A DNA stretch of 64,000 nucleotides from DASRFA01 sp035651755 (GTDB taxonomy: Bacteria; Desulfobacterota; Binatia; UBA12015): the NCBI GenBank assembly GCA_035651755.1, contig DASRFA010000024.1:45897-109896 (forward strand), written 5' to 3'. The notes beneath the pieces are model-generated. The model ran no database searches. It was not told the DNA's origin and saw only the letters and a list, made by a program, of their open reading frames with translations. Both the position numbers and the translations under genes were made by a program. How positions within the stretch are numbered: position 1 is the first letter of the stretch; every line of letters begins with the position of its first letter. Positions 17,330 to 26,199 of the stretch are shown here, one piece after another.

Positions 17330-18416
17330 GGCGGTCGTGCGCCGGCTCCTGCTCGTGCTCCTCGGCCTCGCCGGATCGATCGCGGCGGTGGAAGGCGTCC
17401 TGGCCTGGATCGATCCGGCGTCTTCCGCGCGCATCCATTACGCCGTCCGCTCCGGCGTGTGCTGCGAGCGGGATCCCGATCTCCTCTGGCGGCTTCGCCC
17501 CGGGATGAGCGCGGTCTGGCGGACGCCGGAGTACGTCGAGCACAGCCGGACGGATCGCCGCGGGATGCGCGGCCCGGAGCGGTCGGACGCCGACGCCCGG
17601 CCCCTCGTCCTCGCGGTCGGCGACTCCACGACCTACGGGGTCGGCGTCGACGAAACCGATGCCTACCCGGCCGTGCTCGAGGGCCTCCTCCGTGAGCGCG
17701 GCGTCCCCGGGACGGTGCTGAACGCGGGCGTCCCCGGATACGGCTTCGACCAGACGTATCGCGCCGCGCTGCGCCGGATCGACGAGGTCGCGCCCGACCT
17801 CGTCCTCGCGGGCGTCCACTGCACCGATCTCGCCGGCGACTGGGACCAGTCTCTCTACGACATCCGCGGCGGAGAGCTGACGGAGCTCCGCGCCGCGGCG
17901 AGCTGGACCGCGATCCAGTTCGCGCTCTATGCGGACGCCCCGCCGTGGCTGCGGCACTCGCAGCTCTACCAGCTCCTGGTCGGCGACTTCGCGCACGCCG
18001 ACGTGCTGGGACAGCTTCCGTCCCGCGACCCGGCCGCGCTCCGGCGGTGGCAGCGCGACAAGATCGTCCTCGAGCTCGCGACGCTGGCCGCGAGCGGCCG
18101 GCGCGCCGGCGACGACGTCGTTGCCGTCATCGTTCCGTGCAAGGAGGACCTCACCGGGGAGTCGAAGGAGATCTACGGGGACCTCGCGGAGCGGCTGACG
18201 GGAGCCGGCGTCGCGACGGTCGACGCGAGCGCCGACCTGCGGGCCGGTCGGCCGGCGCTCGCGCCCCTCTTCTACCAGGAGGACATCCACCTCCGACCCG
18301 CCGGCAATCGATGGCTCGCCGAGCGCGTCGCCGAAGGTCTCCTCGAGCGCGGCCTGCCGCGCACGCGCGCGGAAGCCGGCACCCCCGCGGCGGCGGTCGG
18401 TCGATCGGGCCGCTGA
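17328..18416 (+). CDS. SGNH/GDSL-family hydrolase, membrane-anchored
   Basis: Serine esterase/lipase-like protein of 362 aa (359 if it starts at GTG 17337). An N-terminal Leu-rich helix serves as anchor or uncleaved signal. Block I is AVGDSTTYGVGVDE with nucleophile Ser100. Block III includes NAGVPGYGFDQ, and block V is EDIHLRP with Asp319 and His321 completing the triad. Such proteins in related bacteria act on acylated carbohydrates or lipids of the envelope; the substrate here is unknown. The ATG at 17328 overlaps a TANNNT hexamer, which favours the GTG three codons later. The acyl-CoA dehydrogenase gene follows after 43 nt. Confidence 0.82.
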   Translation: MAVVRRLLLVLLGLAGSIAAVEGVLAWIDPASSARIHYAVRSGVCCERDPDLLWRLRPGMSAVWRTPEYVEHSRTDRRGMRGPERSDADARPLVLAVGDSTTYGVGVDETDAYPAVLEGLLRERGVPGTVLNAGVPGYGFDQTYRAALRRIDEVAPDLVLAGVHCTDLAGDWDQSLYDIRGGELTELRAAASWTAIQFALYADAPPWLRHSQLYQLLVGDFAHADVLGQLPSRDPAALRRWQRDKIVLELATLAASGRRAGDDVVAVIVPCKEDLTGESKEIYGDLAERLTGAGVATVDASADLRAGRPALAPLFYQEDIHLRPAGNRWLAERVAEGLLERGLPRTRAEAGTPAAAVGRSGR

Positions 18417-18459
18417 GTGGCCGCTTGCAGAGCGGGCCCGAGAGCGACCAAGACGGTCC

Positions 18460-19626
18460 ATGGACTTCGAGCTCAGCGAAGATCAGCAGGAGATCCGCCG
18501 CCAGGTCCGCGCCCTCTGCGCTCGCTTCCCCGACGACTACTGGCGCGAGCGCGACGAGAGCGGCGTCTTCCCGGACGAGTTCTACCGCGCGGTCGCCGAC
18601 GCCGGCTGGCTCGGCGTCGCGATCCCGCGCGAGTACGGCGGGAGCGGCCTCGGGATCACGGAAGCGGCGCTCGTGATGCAGACGGTCGGCGAGTCGGGCG
18701 GCGGGACGCAGGCGTGCTCGTCGATCCACCTCGGCATGTTCGGCCTCGAGCCGCTCATCAAGTACGGCACCGAGTCGGCGAAGCGGAAGCACCTGCCACG
18801 GATCCTCTCGGGCGAGATCCACGTGTCGTTCGCCGTGACCGAGCCCGACGCCGGCACCAACACGACCGAGATCACGACCACGGCCCGCCGCGACGGCGAC
18901 GACTGGGTCATCCACGGCCGGAAGGTCTTCATCACCAAGGCGCGCGAGTCGAGGAAGATGCTGATCCTCACGCGCACGACGCCGATCGAGAAGGTCGCGA
19001 AGAAGACGGACGGCATGTCGCTCTTCTTCGCCGACATCGATCCCGGCACGGTCGAGGTGCGGGAGCTCGAGAAGTGCGCGCGGAAGTCGGTCGACACCAA
19101 CATGCTCTTCATCGACGGCCTCCGCGTCGCAGGCGAGGACCTGGTCGGCGAGGAAGGGAAGGGCTTCCGCTACATCCTCGACGGTCTCAACCCCGAGCGC
19201 ATCCTGATCGCCGCCGAGGCGATCGGCATGGCGCGGCGCGCGATCGAGAAGGCCGTCCGCTACGCGAACGAGCGGATCGTGTTCGGACGGCCGATCGGCA
19301 TGAACCAGGGCATCCAATTTCCGCTCGCCGACGCGGCCGCCAAGGTCGAGACCGCCGAGCTCATGGTCTACAAGGCCGCCTCGCTCTTCGACCGCGGCTT
19401 GCCGTGCGCGAAGGAGGCGAACATCGCCAAGTACATGGCCGCGCAGGCGGCCGACGAGGCGACCGACCGCGCCGTCCAGACGCACGGCGGCTACGGCTAC
19501 ATCAAGGACTACGACGTCGAGCGCTACTGGCGCGAGGCGCGGCTCTTCCGGATCGCGCCCGTGTCGCAGGAGATGGTGCTCAACTACATCGGCGAGCACG
19601 TCCTCGGTCTGCCGCGGTCGTACTGA
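18460..19626 (+). CDS. Acyl-CoA dehydrogenase
   Basis: FAD-dependent flavoprotein that introduces a 2,3 double bond into an acyl-CoA and passes electrons to ETF. At 388 aa it has normal family length. Features in order: an N-terminal helical domain starting MDFELSEDQQEIRRQVRAL; the beta domain with FAVTEPDAGTNTTEI, the FAD/substrate contact; and the C-terminal helical domain with RIVFGRPIGMNQGIQF, QTHGGYGYIKDYDVERYWREAR and a short tail. Substrate chain length cannot be told from sequence. The gene is convergent with the TMTC-like gene at 19665, and a weak hairpin lies between (19646-19659). Confidence 0.93.
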   Translation: MDFELSEDQQEIRRQVRALCARFPDDYWRERDESGVFPDEFYRAVADAGWLGVAIPREYGGSGLGITEAALVMQTVGESGGGTQACSSIHLGMFGLEPLIKYGTESAKRKHLPRILSGEIHVSFAVTEPDAGTNTTEITTTARRDGDDWVIHGRKVFITKARESRKMLILTRTTPIEKVAKKTDGMSLFFADIDPGTVEVRELEKCARKSVDTNMLFIDGLRVAGEDLVGEEGKGFRYILDGLNPERILIAAEAIGMARRAIEKAVRYANERIVFGRPIGMNQGIQFPLADAAAKVETAELMVYKAASLFDRGLPCAKEANIAKYMAAQAADEATDRAVQTHGGYGYIKDYDVERYWREARLFRIAPVSQEMVLNYIGEHVLGLPRSY

Positions 19627-19664
19627 TCGAAGCGAGATCGTCGTTCCGGCCGAAGCCGGTGCGC

Positions 19665-21662
19665 TCAGCGTCCGCCCCGCTCCACCCGGCGCGCCTCCGC
19701 GTCCTTTCCCTGACGTTCGAGCACTTGCACGAGGAGCGATCGGGCCTGTGCCAGATCCGGCTTCGCTGCGATCAGCGCGGCGAGCCGCTCGCGCGCCTCG
19801 TCGAGGCGCCCCTGGTAGGCGAGGATCGCCGCCAGGTTGAACTGCGCCACGACGAGCTGCGGGTCGATCCGCACGGCTTGCCGGAACTGCTCGCTGGCCT
19901 CGTCGGTGTGACCGAGCCGGACGAGCGCCGCGCCCAGGTTCACGTGCGCCTCGGCGAGATCCGGCCGCGCGGCGATCGCCGCCGCGAACTCCGGGATCGC
20001 CTCCGCCGGCCGGCCGGCGGCGAGGAGCGCGTTCCCGAGGTTGTAGTGGATCGCGGCGTCCCCCGGCCGCGCCCGGAGCGCGGTGCGGTAATACGGGACC
20101 GCTTCCGCGGCGCGGCCCGCGCTCTCGAGCGCGAGCCCCATCGCGACGTTCGCATCCGGCCCGTCGGGAGCTTCGCGGACGAGCGACCCGGCGACATCGA
20201 CCGCTTCCGCGCCGCGTCCGGACATCCGGAGCGCATTTCCGAGGGCGAGCCGCGACATGAACGAGCCCGGAGAGAGCGCGAGCGCGCGATGGCTGACCGC
20301 GATCGCGTCGTCCCAGCGTCCGGCGTCGACGTAGAGGGTCGCGAGGCGGTCGAGCAGCGGGATCGCCGTCGGCGTGGTCGCGAGCGACGTCTCGCAGAGG
20401 CTGATCGAGTCGCGCCAGACGCGCGTCTGGAGGAAGGCGCGCACCGAGAGCGCGAGGAGAAGGCCCGCCGCGATCGCGGCAGAGATCGCGCGACGCGCGC
20501 TCGCCGACGGGAGCGCGGCGCGCAGGAGATCCGCGCCGCCCCAGACCGCGACGATCGCGAGCCCGACGAGCGGCACGTAGAGGTAGCGATCCGCCCTCGC
20601 CTGGACGCCGACCTGGACGAGGCCGATCATCGGCACCAGCGTGCCGACGAACCAGAGCCATCCGACGAGCACGTACGGGCGGCGCGCGGCGAGCGCGACC
20701 GCCGCGCACGAGACCGCGACGAGCAGCGCGACCGCCCCGGCGACCTGCCATCCGCCGAGCGGCGTGCCGCCGGCGAGATCGGGGTGCGGGTAGAGGACCG
20801 AGAACCGCGCCGGCCAGAGCGCGATGCGGACGTAGTCCACATACGAGACGGCCGCGTTCGCGAGCCGCGCGCCGAGCGGCAGCGCGGCGCTCGGCATGAG
20901 CGCGATCCCCGCTCGCTGGGCGAGCACGGCGGCGGCGGAAGAGGCCGCGACGAGGAGCAGAAGGGGGACCTTCTCGAGCACCAGCCACGCGATGGTCCCG
21001 GGCCGGGACGGCGGCTCGCCCGCGGCCGGCGGCGACGCCGAGTCGATCGGCGCTCCCCGGAGGCGGAAGCGCGCGAGCGGCCAGAAGTCGAGCACCAGGA
21101 AGAGGAGCGGCAACGTGACGAGCATCGGCTTCGCCAGGAGGCTCAGCGCGAACGCTCCGGCGACCGCGAGATAGCGCGCGACGCCGCCCCGTCGCGCGAA
21201 GCCGGCGTACGCCCAGAGCGCGAGGAACCCGAACAGCGCGCACAGCTCCGTCTTCCGCTCGGAGATCCACGCGACCGATTCGACGTTCACCGGGTGCACG
21301 GCGAAGACGCCCGCGACGACGGCGCTCCGCCAGAAGGCGCCCGTCGACGCTCGCAGGGCCGCGAAGAGCAGCAGCGCGTTGGCGGCGTGCAGCGCGACGT
21401 TGATCGCGTGGTGGCGGCCGGCATCGAGCCCGAAGAGCTCGACGTCCAGCATGTGCGACATCCACGTGAGCGGATGCCAGTTCGCGGCGGTGCTCGTCGT
21501 GAGCGCCCATTCGACGTTCGCCCACGTGAGGCCGCTCCGGACGTGCTCGTTCTCGGTGACGTAGTCGGGGTCGTCGTAGAACGAGAAGTCGAAGCGCGTC
21601 GACTGCCCGTAGATCGCGCAGACGGCGCCGACGAGGACCAGACAGACGAGCGCGGCCCGCAT
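19665..21662 (-). CDS. TMTC-like polytopic membrane protein with C-terminal TPRs
   Basis: A 665-aa protein. The N-terminal ~400 residues contain about ten hydrophobic helices and resemble the GT-C glycosyltransferase-type domain of TMTC proteins: FYDDPDYVTEN early, then WHPLTWMSHMLD, HHAINVALHAANALLL and FAVHPVNVESVAWISERK. These carry the acidic and His residues typical of that family. From ~430 to the end are TPR repeats with the usual W/L/G/Y/A/P spacing (for example YYRTALRARPGDAAIHYNLG). O-mannosyl transfer to exported proteins is the function known for eukaryotic TMTCs and only inferred here. A 16-nt perfect palindrome (21654-21669) spans its start codon. Confidence 0.82.
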   Translation of the reverse strand: MRAALVCLVLVGAVCAIYGQSTRFDFSFYDDPDYVTENEHVRSGLTWANVEWALTTSTAANWHPLTWMSHMLDVELFGLDAGRHHAINVALHAANALLLFAALRASTGAFWRSAVVAGVFAVHPVNVESVAWISERKTELCALFGFLALWAYAGFARRGGVARYLAVAGAFALSLLAKPMLVTLPLLFLVLDFWPLARFRLRGAPIDSASPPAAGEPPSRPGTIAWLVLEKVPLLLLVAASSAAAVLAQRAGIALMPSAALPLGARLANAAVSYVDYVRIALWPARFSVLYPHPDLAGGTPLGGWQVAGAVALLVAVSCAAVALAARRPYVLVGWLWFVGTLVPMIGLVQVGVQARADRYLYVPLVGLAIVAVWGGADLLRAALPSASARRAISAAIAAGLLLALSVRAFLQTRVWRDSISLCETSLATTPTAIPLLDRLATLYVDAGRWDDAIAVSHRALALSPGSFMSRLALGNALRMSGRGAEAVDVAGSLVREAPDGPDANVAMGLALESAGRAAEAVPYYRTALRARPGDAAIHYNLGNALLAAGRPAEAIPEFAAAIAARPDLAEAHVNLGAALVRLGHTDEASEQFRQAVRIDPQLVVAQFNLAAILAYQGRLDEARERLAALIAAKPDLAQARSLLVQVLERQGKDAEARRVERGGR

Positions 21663-21783
21663 GCGGGCCTCACCATGCCGAACGGCCGCACGCTCGGAAA
21701 GCGTTCCCCGGGACGAGCACCGGGGTCGCCTGCACGATCGCCGCCGTCGTCACGAAGCGTTGACGACGACGGTCTCTCGCGGG

Positions 21784-23010
21784 CTACGGCAGCGCAATCC
21801 GCGTCACGAGCCACCAGAGGCCCGCCGCGGAGATCGCGGCGTTCGCCGCATGGACGCCGCGCCGGGCGAACCAGGCTCGGCCGCCGAGCCACGTGACGAC
21901 CGGGAGCACGACCGCGAGCACCGCGAGCTGTCCCGTCTCGACGCCGACGTTGAACGACGCGAGCGCGAGCGGCAGCTGCCGCGCCGGGAGCTCGATCTCG
22001 CGCAGCGCCCCGGCGAAGCCGAAGCCGTGCAGCAGGCCGAAGAGGAACGTGAGCCGCCAGCGCCGGCCGATGTCGCGCACGACGAAGTTCTCGAGGCCGA
22101 CGTAGACGATCGACCCCGCGATCGCGGGCTCCACGATCGCAGCCGGCGGCGTCCAGAGGCCCAGCGCCGCGATCGCGAGCGTGATCGAGTGCGCGACCGT
22201 GAACGCCGTCACGACCCCGAGGAGCGACTGGAGGGGGCCGCCCACGAGCACCAGCGCCAGGAGGAAGAGCAGGTGATCGTAGCCGGTCAGGATGTGCTCG
22301 ACCCCGAGGCGGAAGAGCGGCCGCGCGACCGTCGCGAGCTCGCCGGCGACGGCGCCGAGCCGGGCGGCGAAGGGTCCGGCCGCGGTCTGCGGGGGCTTCG
22401 GCCCGGCACGGCCGTCGCGCGCCTGCGACGGTCCGGAAGCGGCGTCCGACGGTGCGGCCGGGCTCGCCGTCGCGAGATCGAGCGTCGGGTGCGCCTCGTA
22501 GAGGACGGCCTGCACGCTGCCGGCCGCGGCGATGGCGGCCGCGAGATGCCGATGCCCGAGCGAGAGGTCCGCGAGCAGCGCGAGCTCGACCGCGAACGTC
22601 TGCGCGCGCTCCGGGCAGCGGTGGACGAGGTGCAGCTCCACGCCGTCCTGCTCGGTGAGCTCCGCGCCTTCGAGCGTTCCGACACACGGCCCACCTGGCA
22701 CGCCGACGCGAACGCCGTGCGCCGCCCAGTCGGACAGCAGCGCGCGTCCGTCCGCGATGTCCTTCGCCGACAGCGTCCCATCGCGATCCCGGTCGAGCCC
22801 AGGTAGGGACGCGATCAGCTCGCCGCGCGCGAGCACGATGTCGCTTCGCACGTCGCTGCCGTCGGCGGCGTACGAGCCGCGCGAAACGCCGACGGCGTGC
22901 GCGTGCGTGGGCGTCGCGCGCGTCAGGACGAGCGCGCAGACGAGCATGAGAGCGCGGCGCGCGGCGTTCGGCGCCGCCGGGCGCGCGGCGCTCGCGCTAG
23001 CCGCGCGCAT
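21784..23010 (-). CDS. HupE/UreJ-family membrane protein with N-terminal EF-hand-like domain
   Basis: A 408-aa protein. Signal peptide to ~38, then an extracytoplasmic domain with one EF-hand loop DRDRDGTLSAKD at residues 73-84, followed by a low-complexity Ala/Pro linker (~180-215). The C-terminal half carries about seven helices with the HupE/UreJ_2 marks GVEHILTGYDHLLFLLAL, TAFTVAHSITLAIAAL and LFGLLHGFGFAGALRE. His and Asp residues within helices could bind a metal. Classical HupE imports nickel; this subfamily is uncharacterised, so metal transport is only a possibility. The start lies 14 nt inside the end of the upstream TPR gene, suggesting coupled translation. Confidence 0.85.
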   Translation of the reverse strand: MRAASASAARPAAPNAARRALMLVCALVLTRATPTHAHAVGVSRGSYAADGSDVRSDIVLARGELIASLPGLDRDRDGTLSAKDIADGRALLSDWAAHGVRVGVPGGPCVGTLEGAELTEQDGVELHLVHRCPERAQTFAVELALLADLSLGHRHLAAAIAAAGSVQAVLYEAHPTLDLATASPAAPSDAASGPSQARDGRAGPKPPQTAAGPFAARLGAVAGELATVARPLFRLGVEHILTGYDHLLFLLALVLVGGPLQSLLGVVTAFTVAHSITLAIAALGLWTPPAAIVEPAIAGSIVYVGLENFVVRDIGRRWRLTFLFGLLHGFGFAGALREIELPARQLPLALASFNVGVETGQLAVLAVVLPVVTWLGGRAWFARRGVHAANAAISAAGLWWLVTRIALP

Positions 23011-24424
23011 CGCGAGCGTTGCCGATGCCGCGCGCTCGGCGGGACGCCGTCGTGGACGCGGCGGGCGAGGCGGGGGAGCCCGCCGCTTCGGCGAGCAGCT
23101 TCCGCGCCTCGGCCGCGCCGGTCCGGTCGAATGCGGGATTGAGCGCGAGCGCCTTCTCGACCAGCGCGCGGCCGCCCGCGTCGCCCGCCTTCAGCCGGAT
23201 GGCGCCCGCGTGGTAGAGGAGCCGGGCGTCGGGCGTGCCGAGGCGAAGCGCGCGGTCGCTCGCACGGCGCGCCTCGGTGAGGCGCCCCGCGCGATAGAGG
23301 ATCCACGCGTACGCGTCGTCGACGTAGACGCCGCCCCGGCTCGCGCGCTCGTCCTCGATCAGCCGGAGCGCCTCGTCGACGTCGCGGTTCTTGGTCGCGT
23401 AGAAGAGCGCGAGGGTCAGGCGATCGCCGCGCCGGCCGAGCTGCACGACGCGCTCCGCTTCCGCGCGCGCCCCGTCCGCGTCGCCGAGCATCTCGCGCGC
23501 GTCGGCGAGAAGCCACGCGGTCTCGGGCAGCGGCTGGACCCGCAGCGCGGCCGTCAAGTCCTCGACGGCCCGCTCGGCGTCGCCGCGGGCGAGGGCGACC
23601 CGCCCGCGCGCGGCGAGCGCGGGCGCGTAGCCGGGCACCCACCGGAGCGCCTCCGCGAGCACGGCGTCGGCGCCGTCGTAGTCGGCCTCGTGCCAGAAGA
23701 TCTTGGCCGCCTCGACGAACGTCCACGCGGTCGGCTCGGGGTCACGCGCGTCGCGGCCGCCGAGCGCGGAGCGGATGAAGCGCTTCGCTGCCTCGCGATC
23801 GCCGACGAGCCAGCGGAAGTACGAGGCGCGGACGTACGATGCGGAGTCGGGCTGGACGTCGGCGCGCCGCTGCGCCGCGCTCACGGCCTCGTCGAAGCGG
23901 CCCTGCTCGAGGAGCGCATCGCTCAGCGTCCCGAGCGCGACCGCGTTCCCGGGATCGGAGCGCAGCACTTCCTGCGAGACCCGCTCGGCGTCCGCGAAGC
24001 GGTGGCCGTTCATGAGGACGAGCGCGCGCAGCTCGAGGGCGCCCGGATCGCCCGGCGCCGCGCCCAGCGCCGCGTCGACGCAGCCGTCGACGTGCACGTA
24101 GAAGCCGGGATCGCCCGAGAGCCGCGCCTTTCGCACCCAGTCCCAGCCGACGCGAGCCCACGCGTCGCTCTTGGTCGGGAGCCTTCGCGGCAGCTCGGCG
24201 TGCGTCCGGATCTGGAGGTCGATCGCGGACTCGCCGCCCGGGTCGGCGAGGCAGAGCTCGCGCGCCTCGCCCGACGTCGGCGCGGGTCCCGCCGCGCTCG
24301 CCGTGACCGTGGTCGCGCTCGACGCAGTCGGCATGGCGCCGATGCGCTCGGCACGCCGGACGAAGAGGACACTCGCCACCGCGACGATCACGATCACCGC
24401 GCAGACGATCCGCGTTCTCGACAT
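22997..24424 (-). CDS. TPR-repeat protein with N-terminal membrane anchor
   Basis: A 475-aa protein. A single helix at residues 5-22 (IVCAVIVIVAVASVLFV) anchors it. A Ser/Thr/Ala linker follows, then a conserved-looking segment with AELPRRLPTKSDAWARVGW. The rest is a row of TPRs (about nine, for example NAVALGTLSDALLEQGRFDE and YAPALAARGRVALARGDAER), ending in an Ala/Ser/Arg tail. The ATG at 24424 is preferred to an upstream start (24502) because the anchor begins there. It lies between the DUF4331 gene and the HupE-like gene in the same direction, so it may scaffold them. Function unknown. Confidence 0.85.
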   Translation of the reverse strand: MSRTRIVCAVIVIVAVASVLFVRRAERIGAMPTASSATTVTASAAGPAPTSGEARELCLADPGGESAIDLQIRTHAELPRRLPTKSDAWARVGWDWVRKARLSGDPGFYVHVDGCVDAALGAAPGDPGALELRALVLMNGHRFADAERVSQEVLRSDPGNAVALGTLSDALLEQGRFDEAVSAAQRRADVQPDSASYVRASYFRWLVGDREAAKRFIRSALGGRDARDPEPTAWTFVEAAKIFWHEADYDGADAVLAEALRWVPGYAPALAARGRVALARGDAERAVEDLTAALRVQPLPETAWLLADAREMLGDADGARAEAERVVQLGRRGDRLTLALFYATKNRDVDEALRLIEDERASRGGVYVDDAYAWILYRAGRLTEARRASDRALRLGTPDARLLYHAGAIRLKAGDAGGRALVEKALALNPAFDRTGAAEARKLLAEAAGSPASPAASTTASRRARGIGNARDARG

Positions 24425-24502
24425 GAGAGCCCCCGAGCGGGAGCGCGACGACCTCCCGAGCTGTCCCGGGAGGTCGTCCGCGCTGGATGGAATCGCGTCC
24501 AC

Positions 24503-26074
24503 CTAGTTCGCGGGCGCGCCGTGCCCCTGCGTGAGGCCCTGGAGCGCGACCGGGATCCACGGGAACGCGGTGCGGCGCTGCGCGGCGCTGTAGTCGACGC
24601 CGTCGCCGATCTGGACGGTGCTCGGGTCGGGCGACAGGATGAGCGTCAGGATCACGTCGCTCACGTCCGCCTGCTCGTGGTTGAGATCGATGCCGCCGAT
24701 GATCGGGCGGCCGTTCGGGAAGCTCGAGTCGATCGCCATGTCGACGCGCAGCACGTCGCCGACCTTCCCCGGCTCGAGCGGCACGTGATGGGCGCCAGGG
24801 AACGGGATGTCGTCGAGGTTCACGATGCGGAGCAGGTCGAGGCGGTTGAACTTGAGCGAGTCCGGCACCTCGTCGACGCCGAGCGCCTTGTAGATGCCGA
24901 GCGCCTCGACGTCGCGCACGAGGATCGGGTTCAGGACGTACGTGCCGAAGTTGGCGAAGTCGTCGACGGGGTCGCTCCGGAGGTACTTCTCCTGGTCCTG
25001 CACGCCGACGAGCCCGGCGTTGAAGAGCGGCAGCGCGTTCCGGCCGACCCGGACGTACTTCCCGAACTCGCGGTCCTTCTCGTAGCGCTCCTTGCTCAGG
25101 ATGCGGATCAGCGGGCGCGACTCGGAGACGTGGATTGCGAGCAGCGTGTCGTCGCCCGGGGTGCCGTCGTGCGCGGGCAGCGCGCCGGTGCCGGTGAGCT
25201 TCGGCGTCGGGAGCTCGAGCGCGATCGAGAAGAGGTTGAAGCCGGTGAAGACGTTCTCCGCCTGCGGCGTCTGGCGCGCGCCCGGGACCTGGACGCGGGT
25301 GCCGTTGATCTTGACGAAGCTCGACGCGGGGTCGCCGGCGAGGTTGATGACGTCGAAGATCCCCTTCTCGTCGAGGTAGTAGAAGTCGGCCGCCTGGCCG
25401 GCCCAGACGCGACCCTCGGAGCCGTTGTTGCCGAGCGGGTGGATGAAGCGCGCCGAGAACGCCTCGTTGTAGCAGCCGACGGTCCGGCTCGTCGGGTCGC
25501 CGGAGTCGTAGCCCTGGAACGCCGAGCAGCTCGGGTCGAGCGCCGGGATGCCGTAGGCGAGGCGGTCGGTCTGCGGGCCGACGTTCGCGGGCGAAAGCGA
25601 GAGGTCGCGGCCGATCACCTGCCGGGTGCCGTGCTCGACCTTCGTGACCGTGTAGTGCTGTACGCGGCCGGAGATCTGGTCGAGCAGCTCGCGCCCGTCC
25701 ATCAGGGTGAGCGGCTTCGACGGATCCGACGGGTCGACGCGCGGCGCCGGCGTCGTATCGAACTTGATCTGGTACGTGACGGCGTCGCGCAGCAGGCCCG
25801 TGCCGCGCGCGATGTGCACCTCGTACAGGACGTCCTCGCACGGGCCGATCTGCTGGTTCCCCTGACCGGGCTCGTGCAGCGGGAGGAAGTTGAACACGAC
25901 GTACAGCTTGTCGTGCGTTCCGGGCTCGACCCAGGCATAGGTGTCGGTGTTGTCGATGCACGGGTCGATGCGCGTCGCGTAGGTCTCGCGATGGCTCGAT
26001 GCGTGCGCCTGCGGCGCCGCGAGCACGGCGAGCAGGGCTGCCGCGGTGCCGACCGCAATGGAGTTTCTCTTCAT
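24503..26074 (-). CDS. Secreted DUF4331-family protein
   Basis: A 523-aa protein. Signal peptide MKRNSIAVGTAAALLAVLAA then QAHA, followed directly by the DUF4331 start SSHRE. Family-typical segments include NTDTYAWVEPG, LYVVFNFLPLHEPGQG, the long beta-rich middle, and a C-terminal part with DVILTLILSP. Cys residues at conserved spots suggest disulfides. The family is secreted, beta-propeller-like and without a known activity. The gene heads the DUF4331-TPR-HupE row, 78 nt before the TPR start, and lies 125 nt after the Cys-rich gene. That gap holds a 7-bp hairpin (26160-26176) and a TTGACG on the minus strand overlapping the preceding stop codon. Confidence 0.9.
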   Translation of the reverse strand: MKRNSIAVGTAAALLAVLAAPQAHASSHRETYATRIDPCIDNTDTYAWVEPGTHDKLYVVFNFLPLHEPGQGNQQIGPCEDVLYEVHIARGTGLLRDAVTYQIKFDTTPAPRVDPSDPSKPLTLMDGRELLDQISGRVQHYTVTKVEHGTRQVIGRDLSLSPANVGPQTDRLAYGIPALDPSCSAFQGYDSGDPTSRTVGCYNEAFSARFIHPLGNNGSEGRVWAGQAADFYYLDEKGIFDVINLAGDPASSFVKINGTRVQVPGARQTPQAENVFTGFNLFSIALELPTPKLTGTGALPAHDGTPGDDTLLAIHVSESRPLIRILSKERYEKDREFGKYVRVGRNALPLFNAGLVGVQDQEKYLRSDPVDDFANFGTYVLNPILVRDVEALGIYKALGVDEVPDSLKFNRLDLLRIVNLDDIPFPGAHHVPLEPGKVGDVLRVDMAIDSSFPNGRPIIGGIDLNHEQADVSDVILTLILSPDPSTVQIGDGVDYSAAQRRTAFPWIPVALQGLTQGHGAPAN

Positions 26075-26199
26075 CTGATGCTCCTCAGCTCTCCCTGGCC
26101 GCGATGGGCCGCTGGTTCGATGAACGCATGCGCGAAAAGAAGCCGGCTGCCTCGATTACGTTCGCGGTGCGCGAACGGATCTGTGTCGACCCGATCGCG

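Noticed and set aside
21654..21669. Perfect 16-nt palindrome GGCCCGCATGCGGGCC at the TMTC-like start codon
   Set aside because: Contained largely in the start codon context of a GC-rich gene and single copy in the window; too little to call an operator.
26100..26180. tRNA-like GGTTCGA and small stems upstream of the DUF4331 gene
   Set aside because: No acceptor, anticodon or D-arm pairing could be built around it; no tRNA or rRNA gene was found anywhere in the window.
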